A program made the translations under genes and the position numbers. From NCBI RefSeq assembly GCF_035762905.1, contig NZ_DASUCC010000044.1:1-64000 (forward strand): DNA of 64,000 nucleotides, given 5' to 3'. The notes beneath the pieces were generated by a model. The model was not told the DNA's origin and did no database searches. It worked only from the letters and a program-made list of their open reading frames with translations. Shown here piece by piece: positions 42,359-51,118 of this stretch; position 1 is the stretch's first letter; each line of letters opens with the position of its first letter. This DNA comes from DASYTH01 sp035762905. Lineage in GTDB: Bacteria; Actinomycetota; Actinomycetes; Mycobacteriales; Pseudonocardiaceae.

Positions 42359-44092
42359 GTGCTGATCCGTCTGCTGCGCTCCTACCTGCGCCCATACCGG
42401 CGCGAGCTGACGGCCGTGCTGGTGTTGCAGCTGATCGGAACCATCGCGTCGCTGTACCTGCCCAGTCTCAACGCCGACATCATCGACTTCGGCATCGTCA
42501 CCGGGGACACCGGCTACATCGTGGCCACCGGTGGCTGGATGCTCACCGTCACCACGCTGCAGATCGTCTGCTCGGCCGGCGCGGTCTTCTTCGGCGCCCG
42601 CACCGCGATGGCGTTCGGGCGGGACGTCCGGGGCGAGATCTTCCACCGCGTCGGCCGGTTCTCCGCACGTGAGGTGGCCCAGTTCGGTCCGCCGTCGCTG
42701 ATCACCCGCACCACCAACGACGTGCAGCAGGTGCAGCTGCTGGTGGTGATGTTGTGCACGATGTTCGTCACCGCGCCGATCATGTGCGTGGCCGGGGTGA
42801 TCATGGCGCTGCGCGAGGACGTCGGGCTGTCCTGGCTGCTGCTGGTCTGCGTGCCGGTGCTGGTGATCGCCATCGGGCTGATCGTGGTGCGGATGGTGCC
42901 GCAGTTCCGGAAGATGCAGGACCGGATCGACCAGGTCAACCGGGTGCTGCGGGAACAGCTGTCCGGCATCCGGGTGGTCCGGGCGTTCGTCCGGGAGCCG
43001 GCCGAGACCCGGCGGTTCGCCGACGCCAACACCGCGCTCACCGACACCGCGCTGCGGGTCGGCCGGTTGCAGGCGTTGATCTTCCCGACCGTCATGCTGG
43101 TCCTCAACGGGTCCAGCGTCGCCGTGCTGTGGTTCGGCGCGTACCGGGTCGGCGCGGGGGAGATGCAGATCGGCGCGCTCACCGCGTTCCTGAACTATCT
43201 GATGCAGATCCTCATGTCGGTGATGATGGCGACGTTCATCTCGATGATGATCCCGCGGGCCGCCGTGTGTGCCGAGCGGATCAACGAGGTGCTGGACACC
43301 GAGCCGTCGGTGAACCCGCCGCCGGAGCCGGTCCGCGAGCTGCCGGCCCGGGCCGAGCTGGAGTTCCGCGGCGTGGAGTTCCGCTACCCGGGTGCGGACG
43401 AGCCGGTGCTGCGGGACATCTCGTTCCGCGCCGAGTCGGGCCGGACCACCGCGATCATCGGCAGCACCGGATCGGGCAAGACCACGCTGCTCTCCTTGGT
43501 TCCCAGGCTGATCGACGTCACCGGCGGGGAGGTGTGCGTCGACGGCGTGGACGTCCGCGAGCTGGACCCGGACGTGCTGCGCGACCGGATCGGCCTGGTG
43601 CCGCAGCGGGCATATCTGTTCACCGGCACCGTGGCCAGCAACCTGCGCTACGGCAATCCGGACGCCACCGACGAAGACCTGTGGCAGGCCCTCGAGATCG
43701 CGCAAGCCCGCGACTTCGTCGAGGAGATGCCCGGCGGGCTGGACGCGCCGATCGCGCAGGGCGGCACCAACGTGTCCGGCGGCCAGCGGCAGCGGCTGTC
43801 CATCGCAAGGGCGCTGGTTCGCCGGCCGGAGATCTACCTGTTCGACGACGCGTTCTCGGCGCTGGACCTGGCGACCGACGTGGCGTTGCGGGTGGCACTG
43901 CGGCCGCACACCCGGAAATCCGCCGTGGTGATCGTCGCCCAGCGGGTGTCGACCATCCTCGACGCCGACCAGATCATCGTGCTGGACAACGGATCCGTGG
44001 TCGGCATCGGCAACCATCGCGAGCTGCTCGGCAGCTGCCCGACCTATCGGGAGATCGTCGAGTCGCAGCTGACCCCGGAGCAGGTGGCCTGA
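42359..44092 (+). CDS. ABC exporter half-transporter, subunit 1
   Basis: 577-aa fused membrane/ATPase protein. Six predicted helices (about 15-300) and an ATPase (about 335-577): Walker A GSTGSGKTT, signature NVSGGQRQRLS, Walker B IYLFDDAFSALD. The Walker B glutamate is replaced by Asp (DDAF), as in the degenerate site of heterodimeric exporters such as TM287/288. The GTG at 42359 follows GGAGGGGG. It partners subunit 2 downstream. Confidence 0.9.
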   Translation: MLIRLLRSYLRPYRRELTAVLVLQLIGTIASLYLPSLNADIIDFGIVTGDTGYIVATGGWMLTVTTLQIVCSAGAVFFGARTAMAFGRDVRGEIFHRVGRFSAREVAQFGPPSLITRTTNDVQQVQLLVVMLCTMFVTAPIMCVAGVIMALREDVGLSWLLLVCVPVLVIAIGLIVVRMVPQFRKMQDRIDQVNRVLREQLSGIRVVRAFVREPAETRRFADANTALTDTALRVGRLQALIFPTVMLVLNGSSVAVLWFGAYRVGAGEMQIGALTAFLNYLMQILMSVMMATFISMMIPRAAVCAERINEVLDTEPSVNPPPEPVRELPARAELEFRGVEFRYPGADEPVLRDISFRAESGRTTAIIGSTGSGKTTLLSLVPRLIDVTGGEVCVDGVDVRELDPDVLRDRIGLVPQRAYLFTGTVASNLRYGNPDATDEDLWQALEIAQARDFVEEMPGGLDAPIAQGGTNVSGGQRQRLSIARALVRRPEIYLFDDAFSALDLATDVALRVALRPHTRKSAVVIVAQRVSTILDADQIIVLDNGSVVGIGNHRELLGSCPTYREIVESQLTPEQVA

Positions 44093-44182
44093 GTGAGCGA
44101 GCTTGCGAGCGAACCATTGAGCACAGCACCGGCGCCGAGCCTGCGAGGCGGCGGGCCGGCCAGCACCGAGCTTGCGAGGTGA
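44093..44182 (+). repeat. Start-codon-bearing junction repeat, encodes a possible 29-aa ORF
   Basis: Between the two exporter genes lies GTGAGCGAGCTTGCGAGC, then GAACCATTGAGCACAGCACC. It begins one base after a TGA and would read as a 29-codon ORF (VSELASEPLS...). Two shorter echoes, CGAGCCTGCGAGG and CGAGCTTGCGAGG, follow. A close relative begins livF at 63777 on the other strand. It is probably a dispersed repeat, not a functional gene. Confidence 0.6.
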
Positions 44183-44189
44183 TGGGGAG

Positions 44190-46040
44190 ATGACGACGCA
44201 GACAGCGAGTCCGCGGCCGCAGCCGTCCCCGATGGGCCGGGGCTTTCCCGGAATGGGTATGCCGGTCGGCAAGGCGGAGAACTTCGGCGTGTCCGCGCGG
44301 CGGTTGCTGGACCGGATGCGGCCGGAGCGGTACGCGCTGACCGCGGTCGTCGCGCTGGGCGTGACCAGCGTCGCGTTCGCCGTGGCCGCGCCGAAGATCC
44401 TCGGGCACGCCACCGACATCATCTTCGCCGGGGTGCTCGACCCGCGGGCCGGGATCGACTTCGGCGAACTGGCCGAGGTGCTCGCCTGGGTCATGGTGCT
44501 GTTCCTGGCGTCGTCGCTGTTCGCCTGGGTACAGGGCCGGCTGCTGAACAACGTGGTGCAGCGGGTGGTGTTCCGGCTGCGTGAGGACGTCGAGGCGAAG
44601 CTGCACCGGCTTCCGTTGCGCTACTTCGACGGTCAGCCTCGCGGCGAGCTGCTTTCCCGGGTCACCAACGACATCGACAACGTCTCGATGACGCTGCAGC
44701 AGACGCTGAGCCAGATGCTGACCTCGCTGCTCACCGTGGTCGGCGTGCTGGTCATGATGTTCACGATCTCCTCGCTGCTGGCACTGATCGCGCTGGCCGT
44801 GATCCCGCTGTCGGTGATCGTCACCGGTCAGATCGGCAAGCGCGCGCAGAAGCTGTTCATCGCGCAGTGGCGGCAGACCGGTGCGCTCAACGCGCACATC
44901 GAGGAGGCGTTCACCGGCCACCAGCTGGTCACCGTGTTCGGCCGGCAGCGCGAGTCCGAGACGGAGTTCCGGCGCCGCAACGAGGAGCTGTTCGAGTCGG
45001 CGTCCGGCGCGCAGTTCATCTCCGGGCTGATCATGCCGTCGATGATGTTCCTGTCCAACCTGAGCTACGTCGTGGTCGCGGTGGTCGGCGGGCTGCGGAT
45101 CACCTCCGGCGCGATGACCCTCGGCGAGGTGCAGGCGTTCATCCAGTACTCCCGGCAGTTCACCATGCCGCTGACCCAGGTCGCGTCGATGGCCAACCTG
45201 ATGCAGTCCGGGGTCGCGTCGGCCGAGCGGGTCTTCGAGCTGCTCGACGCCGAGGAGCAGGAGCCGGATCCGGTGGACGCCGCGGAGATCGCGGGCCGCC
45301 GGGGCCGGGTCGAGTTCGAGAGCGTCAGCTTCGCCTACCGCCCCGAGGTTCCGCTGATCGAGAACCTGTCCCTGGTGGCCGAGCCGGGCCACACGGTGGC
45401 GATCGTCGGTCCCACCGGAGCCGGCAAGACCACCCTGGTCAACCTGATCATGCGGTTCTACGAGCTGGACGCCGGCCGGATCACCCTGGACGGGGTGGAC
45501 ATCACCCGGTTGCGCCGGGACGACCTGCGCTCGCAGACCGGCATGGTGCTCCAGGACACCTGGCTGTTCGGCGGCACCATCCGGGACAACATCGCCTACG
45601 GCAGGCCGGATGCGACCGAAGAGGAGATCGTCGCCGCGGCGAAGGCCGCCCATGTCGACCACTTCGTACGGGTCATGCCGGACGGCTATGACACCGTGAT
45701 CGACGAGGAGGCCACCAACGTCAGCGCCGGCGAGAAGCAGCTGCTCACCATCGCCCGCGCCTTCCTGGCCAGCCCCTCGCTGCTGATCCTCGACGAGGCC
45801 ACCAGCTCCGTGGACACCCGCACGGAATCCCTGGTGCAACACGCGATGGCGGCCCTGCGCTCATCCCGCACCAGCTTCGTCATCGCGCACCGGCTGTCCA
45901 CCATCCGCGACGCCGACCTCATCCTGGTGATGGAGTCCGGCCGGATCGTCGAACAGGGCACCCACACCGAACTGCTCGAACGCCGCGGCGCCTACCACCG
46001 CCTCTACGCCGCCCAGTTCGCCGCCCCCGACCCGACGTAG
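44190..46040 (+). CDS. ABC exporter half-transporter, subunit 2
   Basis: 616-aa partner subunit. Six helices (about 50-330) and an ATPase (about 370-610): Walker A GPTGAGKTT, Walker B LLILDEATSSVD with the catalytic Glu intact, signature in the NVSAGEKQLLTIARAF block. The Ser-Ala-Gly-Glu variant NVSAGEKQ is usual for one half of these pairs. The N-terminal 40 residues are Pro/Gly-rich. Together with subunit 1 it forms a heterodimeric multidrug-type exporter. ATG 44190 follows GGGGAG. Confidence 0.9.
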   Translation: MTTQTASPRPQPSPMGRGFPGMGMPVGKAENFGVSARRLLDRMRPERYALTAVVALGVTSVAFAVAAPKILGHATDIIFAGVLDPRAGIDFGELAEVLAWVMVLFLASSLFAWVQGRLLNNVVQRVVFRLREDVEAKLHRLPLRYFDGQPRGELLSRVTNDIDNVSMTLQQTLSQMLTSLLTVVGVLVMMFTISSLLALIALAVIPLSVIVTGQIGKRAQKLFIAQWRQTGALNAHIEEAFTGHQLVTVFGRQRESETEFRRRNEELFESASGAQFISGLIMPSMMFLSNLSYVVVAVVGGLRITSGAMTLGEVQAFIQYSRQFTMPLTQVASMANLMQSGVASAERVFELLDAEEQEPDPVDAAEIAGRRGRVEFESVSFAYRPEVPLIENLSLVAEPGHTVAIVGPTGAGKTTLVNLIMRFYELDAGRITLDGVDITRLRRDDLRSQTGMVLQDTWLFGGTIRDNIAYGRPDATEEEIVAAAKAAHVDHFVRVMPDGYDTVIDEEATNVSAGEKQLLTIARAFLASPSLLILDEATSSVDTRTESLVQHAMAALRSSRTSFVIAHRLSTIRDADLILVMESGRIVEQGTHTELLERRGAYHRLYAAQFAAPDPT

Positions 46041-46050
46041 CCGGGACCGG

Positions 46051-47559
46051 TCAGGGTAGGTCGGGCTGGCGGGTGTGCCAGTCGGTGGCCTGCTGGTAGG
46101 CGTGGGCGACGGCGGTGAGCAGGGGTTCGGACCGGGCCGGGCCGATGAGCTGTGCGCCGATCGGCATGCCGGATTCGGTGAAGCCGCAAGGGAAGGCGAT
46201 GGCGGGCAGGCCGGTGAGGCTGGCCGGCAGGGTGTACGGGGTGAGCAGCGGGATCAGCGGTACGCCGTCCCATTCGGAGATGCCGTGCGGCAGGTCGGTG
46301 ATCGGCGACGTGGGAAGCAGGATCACGTCCACCCGGCCGAACAGCTCGGCGTAGTCGCGCCGGATGGCGGCGCGGACCCGTTGGGCGTGCAGGAAGTCGG
46401 CGATCGGAACGGTGAGGCCGGCTTCCAGCACCGACTGGATGTCCTGGGGGAACGGGGCATCCCGCAGCACGTGCGCGCGGAACTGGGTGGCGGCCTCGGC
46501 GAAGGCCAGGACGGTGGCGGCCGCCTGGCTGATCTGCGGGGACGGGAGCGTCACGTTGATGAGTTGGGCGCCCTGGTCGCGCAGGACGTCGGCCGCCGCG
46601 TGCTGGTCCGGGGTGGCCACGTCGGCGACGCCGATCCGGACCCGGCGCGGGTCGACCGTGACGATCGCGGGTTCGGCGGGGGCGGTTCCGGTCAGCACCT
46701 GGAGGAGCAGCCAGCAGTCCTGGGCCGTGCGGGCCATCGGGCCGACGGTGTCGAACGAGGCCGCCAGCAGCATCACGCCGGTGCGCGGGACCAGGCCGAA
46801 GGTGGGTTTGATCGCGGTGGTTCCGCAGAACGCCGAGGGCAGCCGCAGCGAGCCGCCGGTGTCGGTGCCCAGCGCCATCGGAACCTGGCGGGCCGCCAGC
46901 GCGGCGGCCGAGCCGCCGGACGATCCGGAGGTCATCTTGGCGGGATCCCACGGGTTGCGTACCTGGGGAGTGGACACGCCGTAGGCGATCTCGTGCGTGG
47001 CGGTCTTGCCGACCAGGATCCCGCCTGCCGACCGGATCCTGGTGATGACCGTGGCATCCCAGCGCGGCATCCGGCCGGCGAAGGCCTGGCTGCCGTACTC
47101 GGTCGGGGCGTTCACCGTGTCGATGAGATCCTTGGCCGCGAACGGAATCCCGTGCAACACGCCGGTCGGCGGGCCGGCGGCCAGCCGGGCCTGCGCGCGG
47201 GCCGCGTCGTCGGTCAGTCGCACGAACGCGCCGAGCAGCCGGTCGGTCCGCTCGATCGTCTCCAGGCACGACTCCAGCAGCTCCGCCGGCGCCAGCTTGC
47301 CGTTTCTGATGGCCAGCGCGGCATCGATCACTCCCAACTCCGCCGGCCGCGTGCCCGCGACCGCCCCGGCCGCAGCCGCCTCGACCACCACGAGCCGCTC
47401 GTCCACCGCAGCCTCGGGCACCTCGTCATCCCCGATGCCCTCGACCTCCGCGATGGCCCGCGACGACTCGGTGAGAAACGGAGCCGCCCAGGCCAACCGG
47501 TCGAGACGCTCCGCGGTCGGCTCCATCCCCACCCAGGTAGCGATCGGCTGCAGATCCAT
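46051..47559 (-). CDS. Amidase (amidase-signature family)
   Basis: 502-aa amidase-signature enzyme. Catalytic triad Ser-cis-Ser-Lys: Lys in AAKDLID, the Ser pair in TSGSSGGSAAA, and a GTDTGGSLR block. Start ATG 47559 (MDLQPIATW); longer in-frame starts would extend into the neighbouring gene region. An N-terminal helical part (about 1-90) precedes the core, as in AtzF/glutamyl-amidotransferase relatives. The amide substrate is unknown. It converges with the exporter genes. Confidence 0.87.
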   Translation of the reverse strand: MDLQPIATWVGMEPTAERLDRLAWAAPFLTESSRAIAEVEGIGDDEVPEAAVDERLVVVEAAAAGAVAGTRPAELGVIDAALAIRNGKLAPAELLESCLETIERTDRLLGAFVRLTDDAARAQARLAAGPPTGVLHGIPFAAKDLIDTVNAPTEYGSQAFAGRMPRWDATVITRIRSAGGILVGKTATHEIAYGVSTPQVRNPWDPAKMTSGSSGGSAAALAARQVPMALGTDTGGSLRLPSAFCGTTAIKPTFGLVPRTGVMLLAASFDTVGPMARTAQDCWLLLQVLTGTAPAEPAIVTVDPRRVRIGVADVATPDQHAAADVLRDQGAQLINVTLPSPQISQAAATVLAFAEAATQFRAHVLRDAPFPQDIQSVLEAGLTVPIADFLHAQRVRAAIRRDYAELFGRVDVILLPTSPITDLPHGISEWDGVPLIPLLTPYTLPASLTGLPAIAFPCGFTESGMPIGAQLIGPARSEPLLTAVAHAYQQATDWHTRQPDLP

Positions 47560-47636
47560 GGCAGCACTGTAGCGGCGCGGCTCCGATCCTCGACGCATCC
47601 ATTGCGAGCGCCGAGGATCGGAGCGTGGGGCCGGGG

Positions 47637-48866
47637 TCAGTTGGGCCAGTTGCGGGAAACGAATCCGAGCCGCATGCGTTGCGGATGGTCGCCGACGTCG
47701 GCGCGGGCGACTTCCTGTCCGGTGGCGTAGGAGATCGCGGAAATGGTGTCGGTGCCGCTCCAGGAGACGAAGCACAGGTTCCCGTCCGCGCTTCGGGTGG
47801 CCCAGTACGGCTTCTGGCCGGCGCGGACCAGTCCCTGATTCTGGAAAGTGGTTCGGGACACGATGGTCGCGTAGTCGGACATCGTGCCGGCCACGCAGAT
47901 CTTCGTACCGGCGGTGTTCATGACGATTCCGTGATGCGCCGAGTCGAGCAGGTAGGACGAGCGCGGCAGGTTCGGGACGAGGTTGGGCAACTCGGCGACC
48001 CTGGTCACCTGGTCCAGTTGCAGGTCGTACTCGACGAACCCGTGGAAGAACGAGACCTGGAAGTACACGAACCGCTCGTCCGGGGAGAACGTCATCGGCC
48101 GCACCGCCGCGCTCATGTTCGGGTGACCGGCCGCGGCGAGCTTCGCGCTCATGTCGATGCGCTTGACCACCTGGTTGGTATCGCGGTCGTAGATCTGGAA
48201 GAACCGCTCGCCCTTAGTGGTGTCCAGCAGCGGGTGGTCCAGCGGGGTGTAGACGGTGCCGATGCTGGCGTTGACGATGTGCCGGCCGCCGCCGATGTAG
48301 GTGTTCTCGTGCGGCGAGTCGCCGGTGGGGAACCGGCCGACCTCCCGTCCGGTGGCCACGTCGAGCAGGTGCACCACGTTGCCGGTGGATGCGGAGACCG
48401 CGACCTGCCGACCGTCCGGGGACAGCGCCATGTGGTCGGACCGCAGCCCGGAGACCGGGAACCGCCAGGCGAGCCGGCCGGTCCGGATGTTGATCGCGGC
48501 AACGTCGGCCAGGCTCGGCCGGGAAACGATCAGCAACTGGCCGTCCGGCGAGGTGTACATGTCGTCGACGAACTGGTCGTTCCCCTCGCCGATGAGCTGC
48601 CGGATGGCCAGGAAGAACACCAGGCGAATGGGATTGAGATAGATCTCGATGAGCCGTTGGGTGCGGTCCGGCACGACGTTGAGCGAGCCGACCCGGTCCA
48701 GCTCACCGTCCGCGGTGAGCACGTCGACCGTTCCGTCCCAGTTGTTGCCGACGAACAAGACTTGGCGGAGCTGGTCGTTCTGTGCGGTCGCCGCCGGTGT
48801 GGCCGGGCCGGCGAGCAGTGCCGCCGCCAGGGTTGCCACCAGCGCACCTGCCCCGATCCTGCGCAT
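47637..48866 (-). CDS. Secreted YncE-like beta-propeller protein
   Basis: 409-aa exported propeller with a Sec signal (1-28). The repeats include VLFVGNNWDGTVDVLTADG, MALSPDGRQVAVSAS, VVHLLDVATGREV, and FVSWSGTDTISAISYATGQEV, the YncE/cytochrome-D1-like style. No heme motif is seen. Function unknown. It is divergent from the PucR gene, with a palindrome between them. Confidence 0.85.
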   Translation of the reverse strand: MRRIGAGALVATLAAALLAGPATPAATAQNDQLRQVLFVGNNWDGTVDVLTADGELDRVGSLNVVPDRTQRLIEIYLNPIRLVFFLAIRQLIGEGNDQFVDDMYTSPDGQLLIVSRPSLADVAAINIRTGRLAWRFPVSGLRSDHMALSPDGRQVAVSASTGNVVHLLDVATGREVGRFPTGDSPHENTYIGGGRHIVNASIGTVYTPLDHPLLDTTKGERFFQIYDRDTNQVVKRIDMSAKLAAAGHPNMSAAVRPMTFSPDERFVYFQVSFFHGFVEYDLQLDQVTRVAELPNLVPNLPRSSYLLDSAHHGIVMNTAGTKICVAGTMSDYATIVSRTTFQNQGLVRAGQKPYWATRSADGNLCFVSWSGTDTISAISYATGQEVARADVGDHPQRMRLGFVSRNWPN

Positions 48867-48900
48867 GGCACGGTCCTTTCTCCGGTCTCGCGTCGCGGTA

Positions 48901-48918
48901 GGTTACTGAGAAGTAACC
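48901..48918. promoter_or_regulatory. Palindrome between the YncE-like and PucR genes
   Basis: GGTTACT-GAGA-AGTAACC, perfect 7-bp arms around 4 bases. It sits midway between divergent starts (48866 and 48993) and suits a dimeric regulator, possibly the PucR protein or a TetR protein acting at a TTACT-type box. Confidence 0.55.
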
Positions 48919-48992
48919 GGGATGCGTACCATGATGGCGGCCGATTTCCCCGCAGCAGGCTGGAGTTTTCCCAGACTTGGAGGGAAGGCGTT

Positions 48993-50255
48993 GTGACGCA
49001 GCACGATCTGGCCGAGGCCCGGCTCCCGTTCGGGGGTGTCCCCGGACACCAGCGCCTCGCCGAGGCCGCCGGCGAGCTGGTGCCGCGGGTGTTGGAGCGG
49101 GTGGTCGCGGAGCTGCCGGCCTATGCGCGGCTGCCTCGGGAGGAGCTGCGCGGCGACATCGTGCGGATCATCGAGCGCGGCATCCAGTCGTTCGTGCACA
49201 TGCTGCGCACCGGCCAGCCGCCGTCCGCGGGGCTGCTCGCCGCGCTGCACGACGACATCGTGCAGCGGGCCGAGGAGGGCATCCCGGTGGAAGCGGTGCT
49301 CAGCGCTCACCACATCGGAGTCCAGGTCTGCTGGGACCACTTCAGCGACCAGGCCCGGCCGGAGGAACTGGCGACCGTGATCGAGGTCAGCAAGCTGCAG
49401 CTGCGCTACCTCAGGGACGTCACGGCGGTGGTGTCGGCCGGGTACTTCCAGGAGCGGCAGCGGATCTTCACCGAGGAGCACGCCGCCCGGCAGGCACTGC
49501 TGTCCGCGCTGCTGGCCGGCGAGCGGATCACCGACGCCGCGGCGCACGCCGGCATTCCGCTCGCGCCCGCCTACGTGGTGCTCGGTCTGCGGGTGGCCGC
49601 GCACGGCGATGAGCAGTGTCCGGAGGTGGACGCCGCAGTGGCCGCCCGTCGCAAGATCCGCAAGCTGCGCACCGAGCTGGAGCGCACGGCCGGCGACCCG
49701 GTGCTGTCCCGGCTCACCCCGGCCGGGGGTCTTGTGGTGCTGCCGGCTGCCGACGAGGACCACGAGCCCGGCTGGGCCCGGGTCGCCAAGATCGTGCTGT
49801 CCGCCAGCCACGCCGCGGGTGCGGCGATCACCGCGGGCGCCGCGCTGGCCGCACCCACCTCGGTGGGACCGGCCGCCGACATCGCCCGGGAGGTGCGCGA
49901 GATCGCCTTCGCCGCCGGGTTTCCGCCCGGCGTGTACGACCTTTCCGATGTGGCGCTCGAGTTCCAGCTGTCCCGCCCGGGCCCCGCCCGGGAGATCCTC
50001 GCCGCGCTGGTGCAGCCGCTCACCAGAACCCCCGAGCTGCTGCAGACCCTGGCCTTGCACGTCCACTGTGGACTGAACCGCCGCCGCACCGCCAAGGAGC
50101 TGCACGTCCACCCGAACACCGTCGACTACCGGCTGCGCAAGATCGGTGAGCTGACCGGGCTGGACCCCACCCACCCGGACCAACTCGCCCGGATCCGCGC
50201 CGCCCTCGTCGCCCGCCAGGCCCTGCATCCCGCCGACCCGCCGCTCACCGACTGA
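48993..50255 (+). CDS. PucR-type helix-turn-helix regulator
   Basis: 420-aa regulator starting at GTG 48993 after GGAGGGAAGG. The central region (about 150-330) is the GGDEF-like CdaR/PucR domain, and the C-terminal HTH_30 domain reads LHVHCGLNRRRTAKELHVHPNTVDYRLRKIGELTGLD (in pieces). An N-terminal helical domain of about 120 residues probably senses a metabolite. Such proteins usually activate adjacent catabolic genes; the divergent propeller gene is the only obvious target. Confidence 0.88.
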   Translation: MTQHDLAEARLPFGGVPGHQRLAEAAGELVPRVLERVVAELPAYARLPREELRGDIVRIIERGIQSFVHMLRTGQPPSAGLLAALHDDIVQRAEEGIPVEAVLSAHHIGVQVCWDHFSDQARPEELATVIEVSKLQLRYLRDVTAVVSAGYFQERQRIFTEEHAARQALLSALLAGERITDAAAHAGIPLAPAYVVLGLRVAAHGDEQCPEVDAAVAARRKIRKLRTELERTAGDPVLSRLTPAGGLVVLPAADEDHEPGWARVAKIVLSASHAAGAAITAGAALAAPTSVGPAADIAREVREIAFAAGFPPGVYDLSDVALEFQLSRPGPAREILAALVQPLTRTPELLQTLALHVHCGLNRRRTAKELHVHPNTVDYRLRKIGELTGLDPTHPDQLARIRAALVARQALHPADPPLTD

Positions 50256-50285
50256 AGCCGACGGCCCTTGCCGGGGGGCGACGTT

Positions 50286-51035
50286 TCACCGCCGGTAGGG
50301 GAGGACGGCCCAGACGATCTTGCCGCCGGTCGGCGCCGGGCAGCTGCCCCAGACGACCGACAGCGCCTCGACGAGCATCAAGCCGAGGCCGATCGGAACG
50401 TCCCGGCCGGCGGTGCCGGGCGACATGAACTCCGGGCCGTCGTCGGCGACCGCGAGGGCGAGCCGGTCCGGGCTCAGGTCCAGGCGCAGCGACGGCATCC
50501 CGTTACCGTGCCGAACGGCGTTGGCGACCAGGGCGTTGGCGATCGCGGTCGCGTCCTGGTCGAGGGCGTCACCGTCGCCCCACCTTCGCAGCGTCCGGTG
50601 GATGAAGCCGCGCGCGGCCACGCAGGACCGGGCGCCGTTCGGGAGCACGATCACCGCCCGCCGGTGCGGCGACGGCTCGTCGAGCACACCTAGCGCCTCG
50701 GCGACGGTGGTGAAGACCGGCACGGCGTGGCTGACCCCGAGCCGGCTCAGCCGGCCGCGGCGGACCGGATCGGGCTCCACCAACAGGACCGGCAGTCCCG
50801 GCCAGTCCGCCATGCGCAGCCGGACCGTGGGGAACACGGACAGGGTGGCGGGGGTGGGGATCCGCAGCGCGCCGATGTCGGCCACCACGGCGCGGGTGGA
50901 CTCGATCAGATACCTGATCAGCGTGTCGCGCAGCACCGCGTACGAGGCCAGGTCCAGCGTGCCGGACACGGTGAGCACCGCGACCTCGTCGAACTGCTCG
51001 GCCTCGATGAGCAGCGACCCGTGCGCGGTGACCAT
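50286..51035 (-). CDS. STAS domain plus HATPase anti-sigma-like protein
   Basis: 249-aa fusion. Residues about 10-110 form a STAS-like anti-anti-sigma fold (LTVSGTLDLASYAVL, RAVVADIGAL). Residues about 130-249 form an RsbW-type ATPase: N box ALVANAVRHGNG, G1 VADDGPEF, G2 GLGLMLVEAL. It could partner a sigma factor through its kinase part while the STAS part acts as the switch. Actinomycetes carry dozens of such proteins. ATG at 51035; the sigma partner is not in the window. Confidence 0.82.
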   Translation of the reverse strand: MVTAHGSLLIEAEQFDEVAVLTVSGTLDLASYAVLRDTLIRYLIESTRAVVADIGALRIPTPATLSVFPTVRLRMADWPGLPVLLVEPDPVRRGRLSRLGVSHAVPVFTTVAEALGVLDEPSPHRRAVIVLPNGARSCVAARGFIHRTLRRWGDGDALDQDATAIANALVANAVRHGNGMPSLRLDLSPDRLALAVADDGPEFMSPGTAGRDVPIGLGLMLVEALSVVWGSCPAPTGGKIVWAVLPYRR

Positions 51036-51118
51036 CCCTGCCTCCCCGGGACCGACTAGCCCCGGATACCCCGCCGCGCCGCAACCAAAGCGGGAACTTT
51101 CGGTCACCGTGGGTAGCG

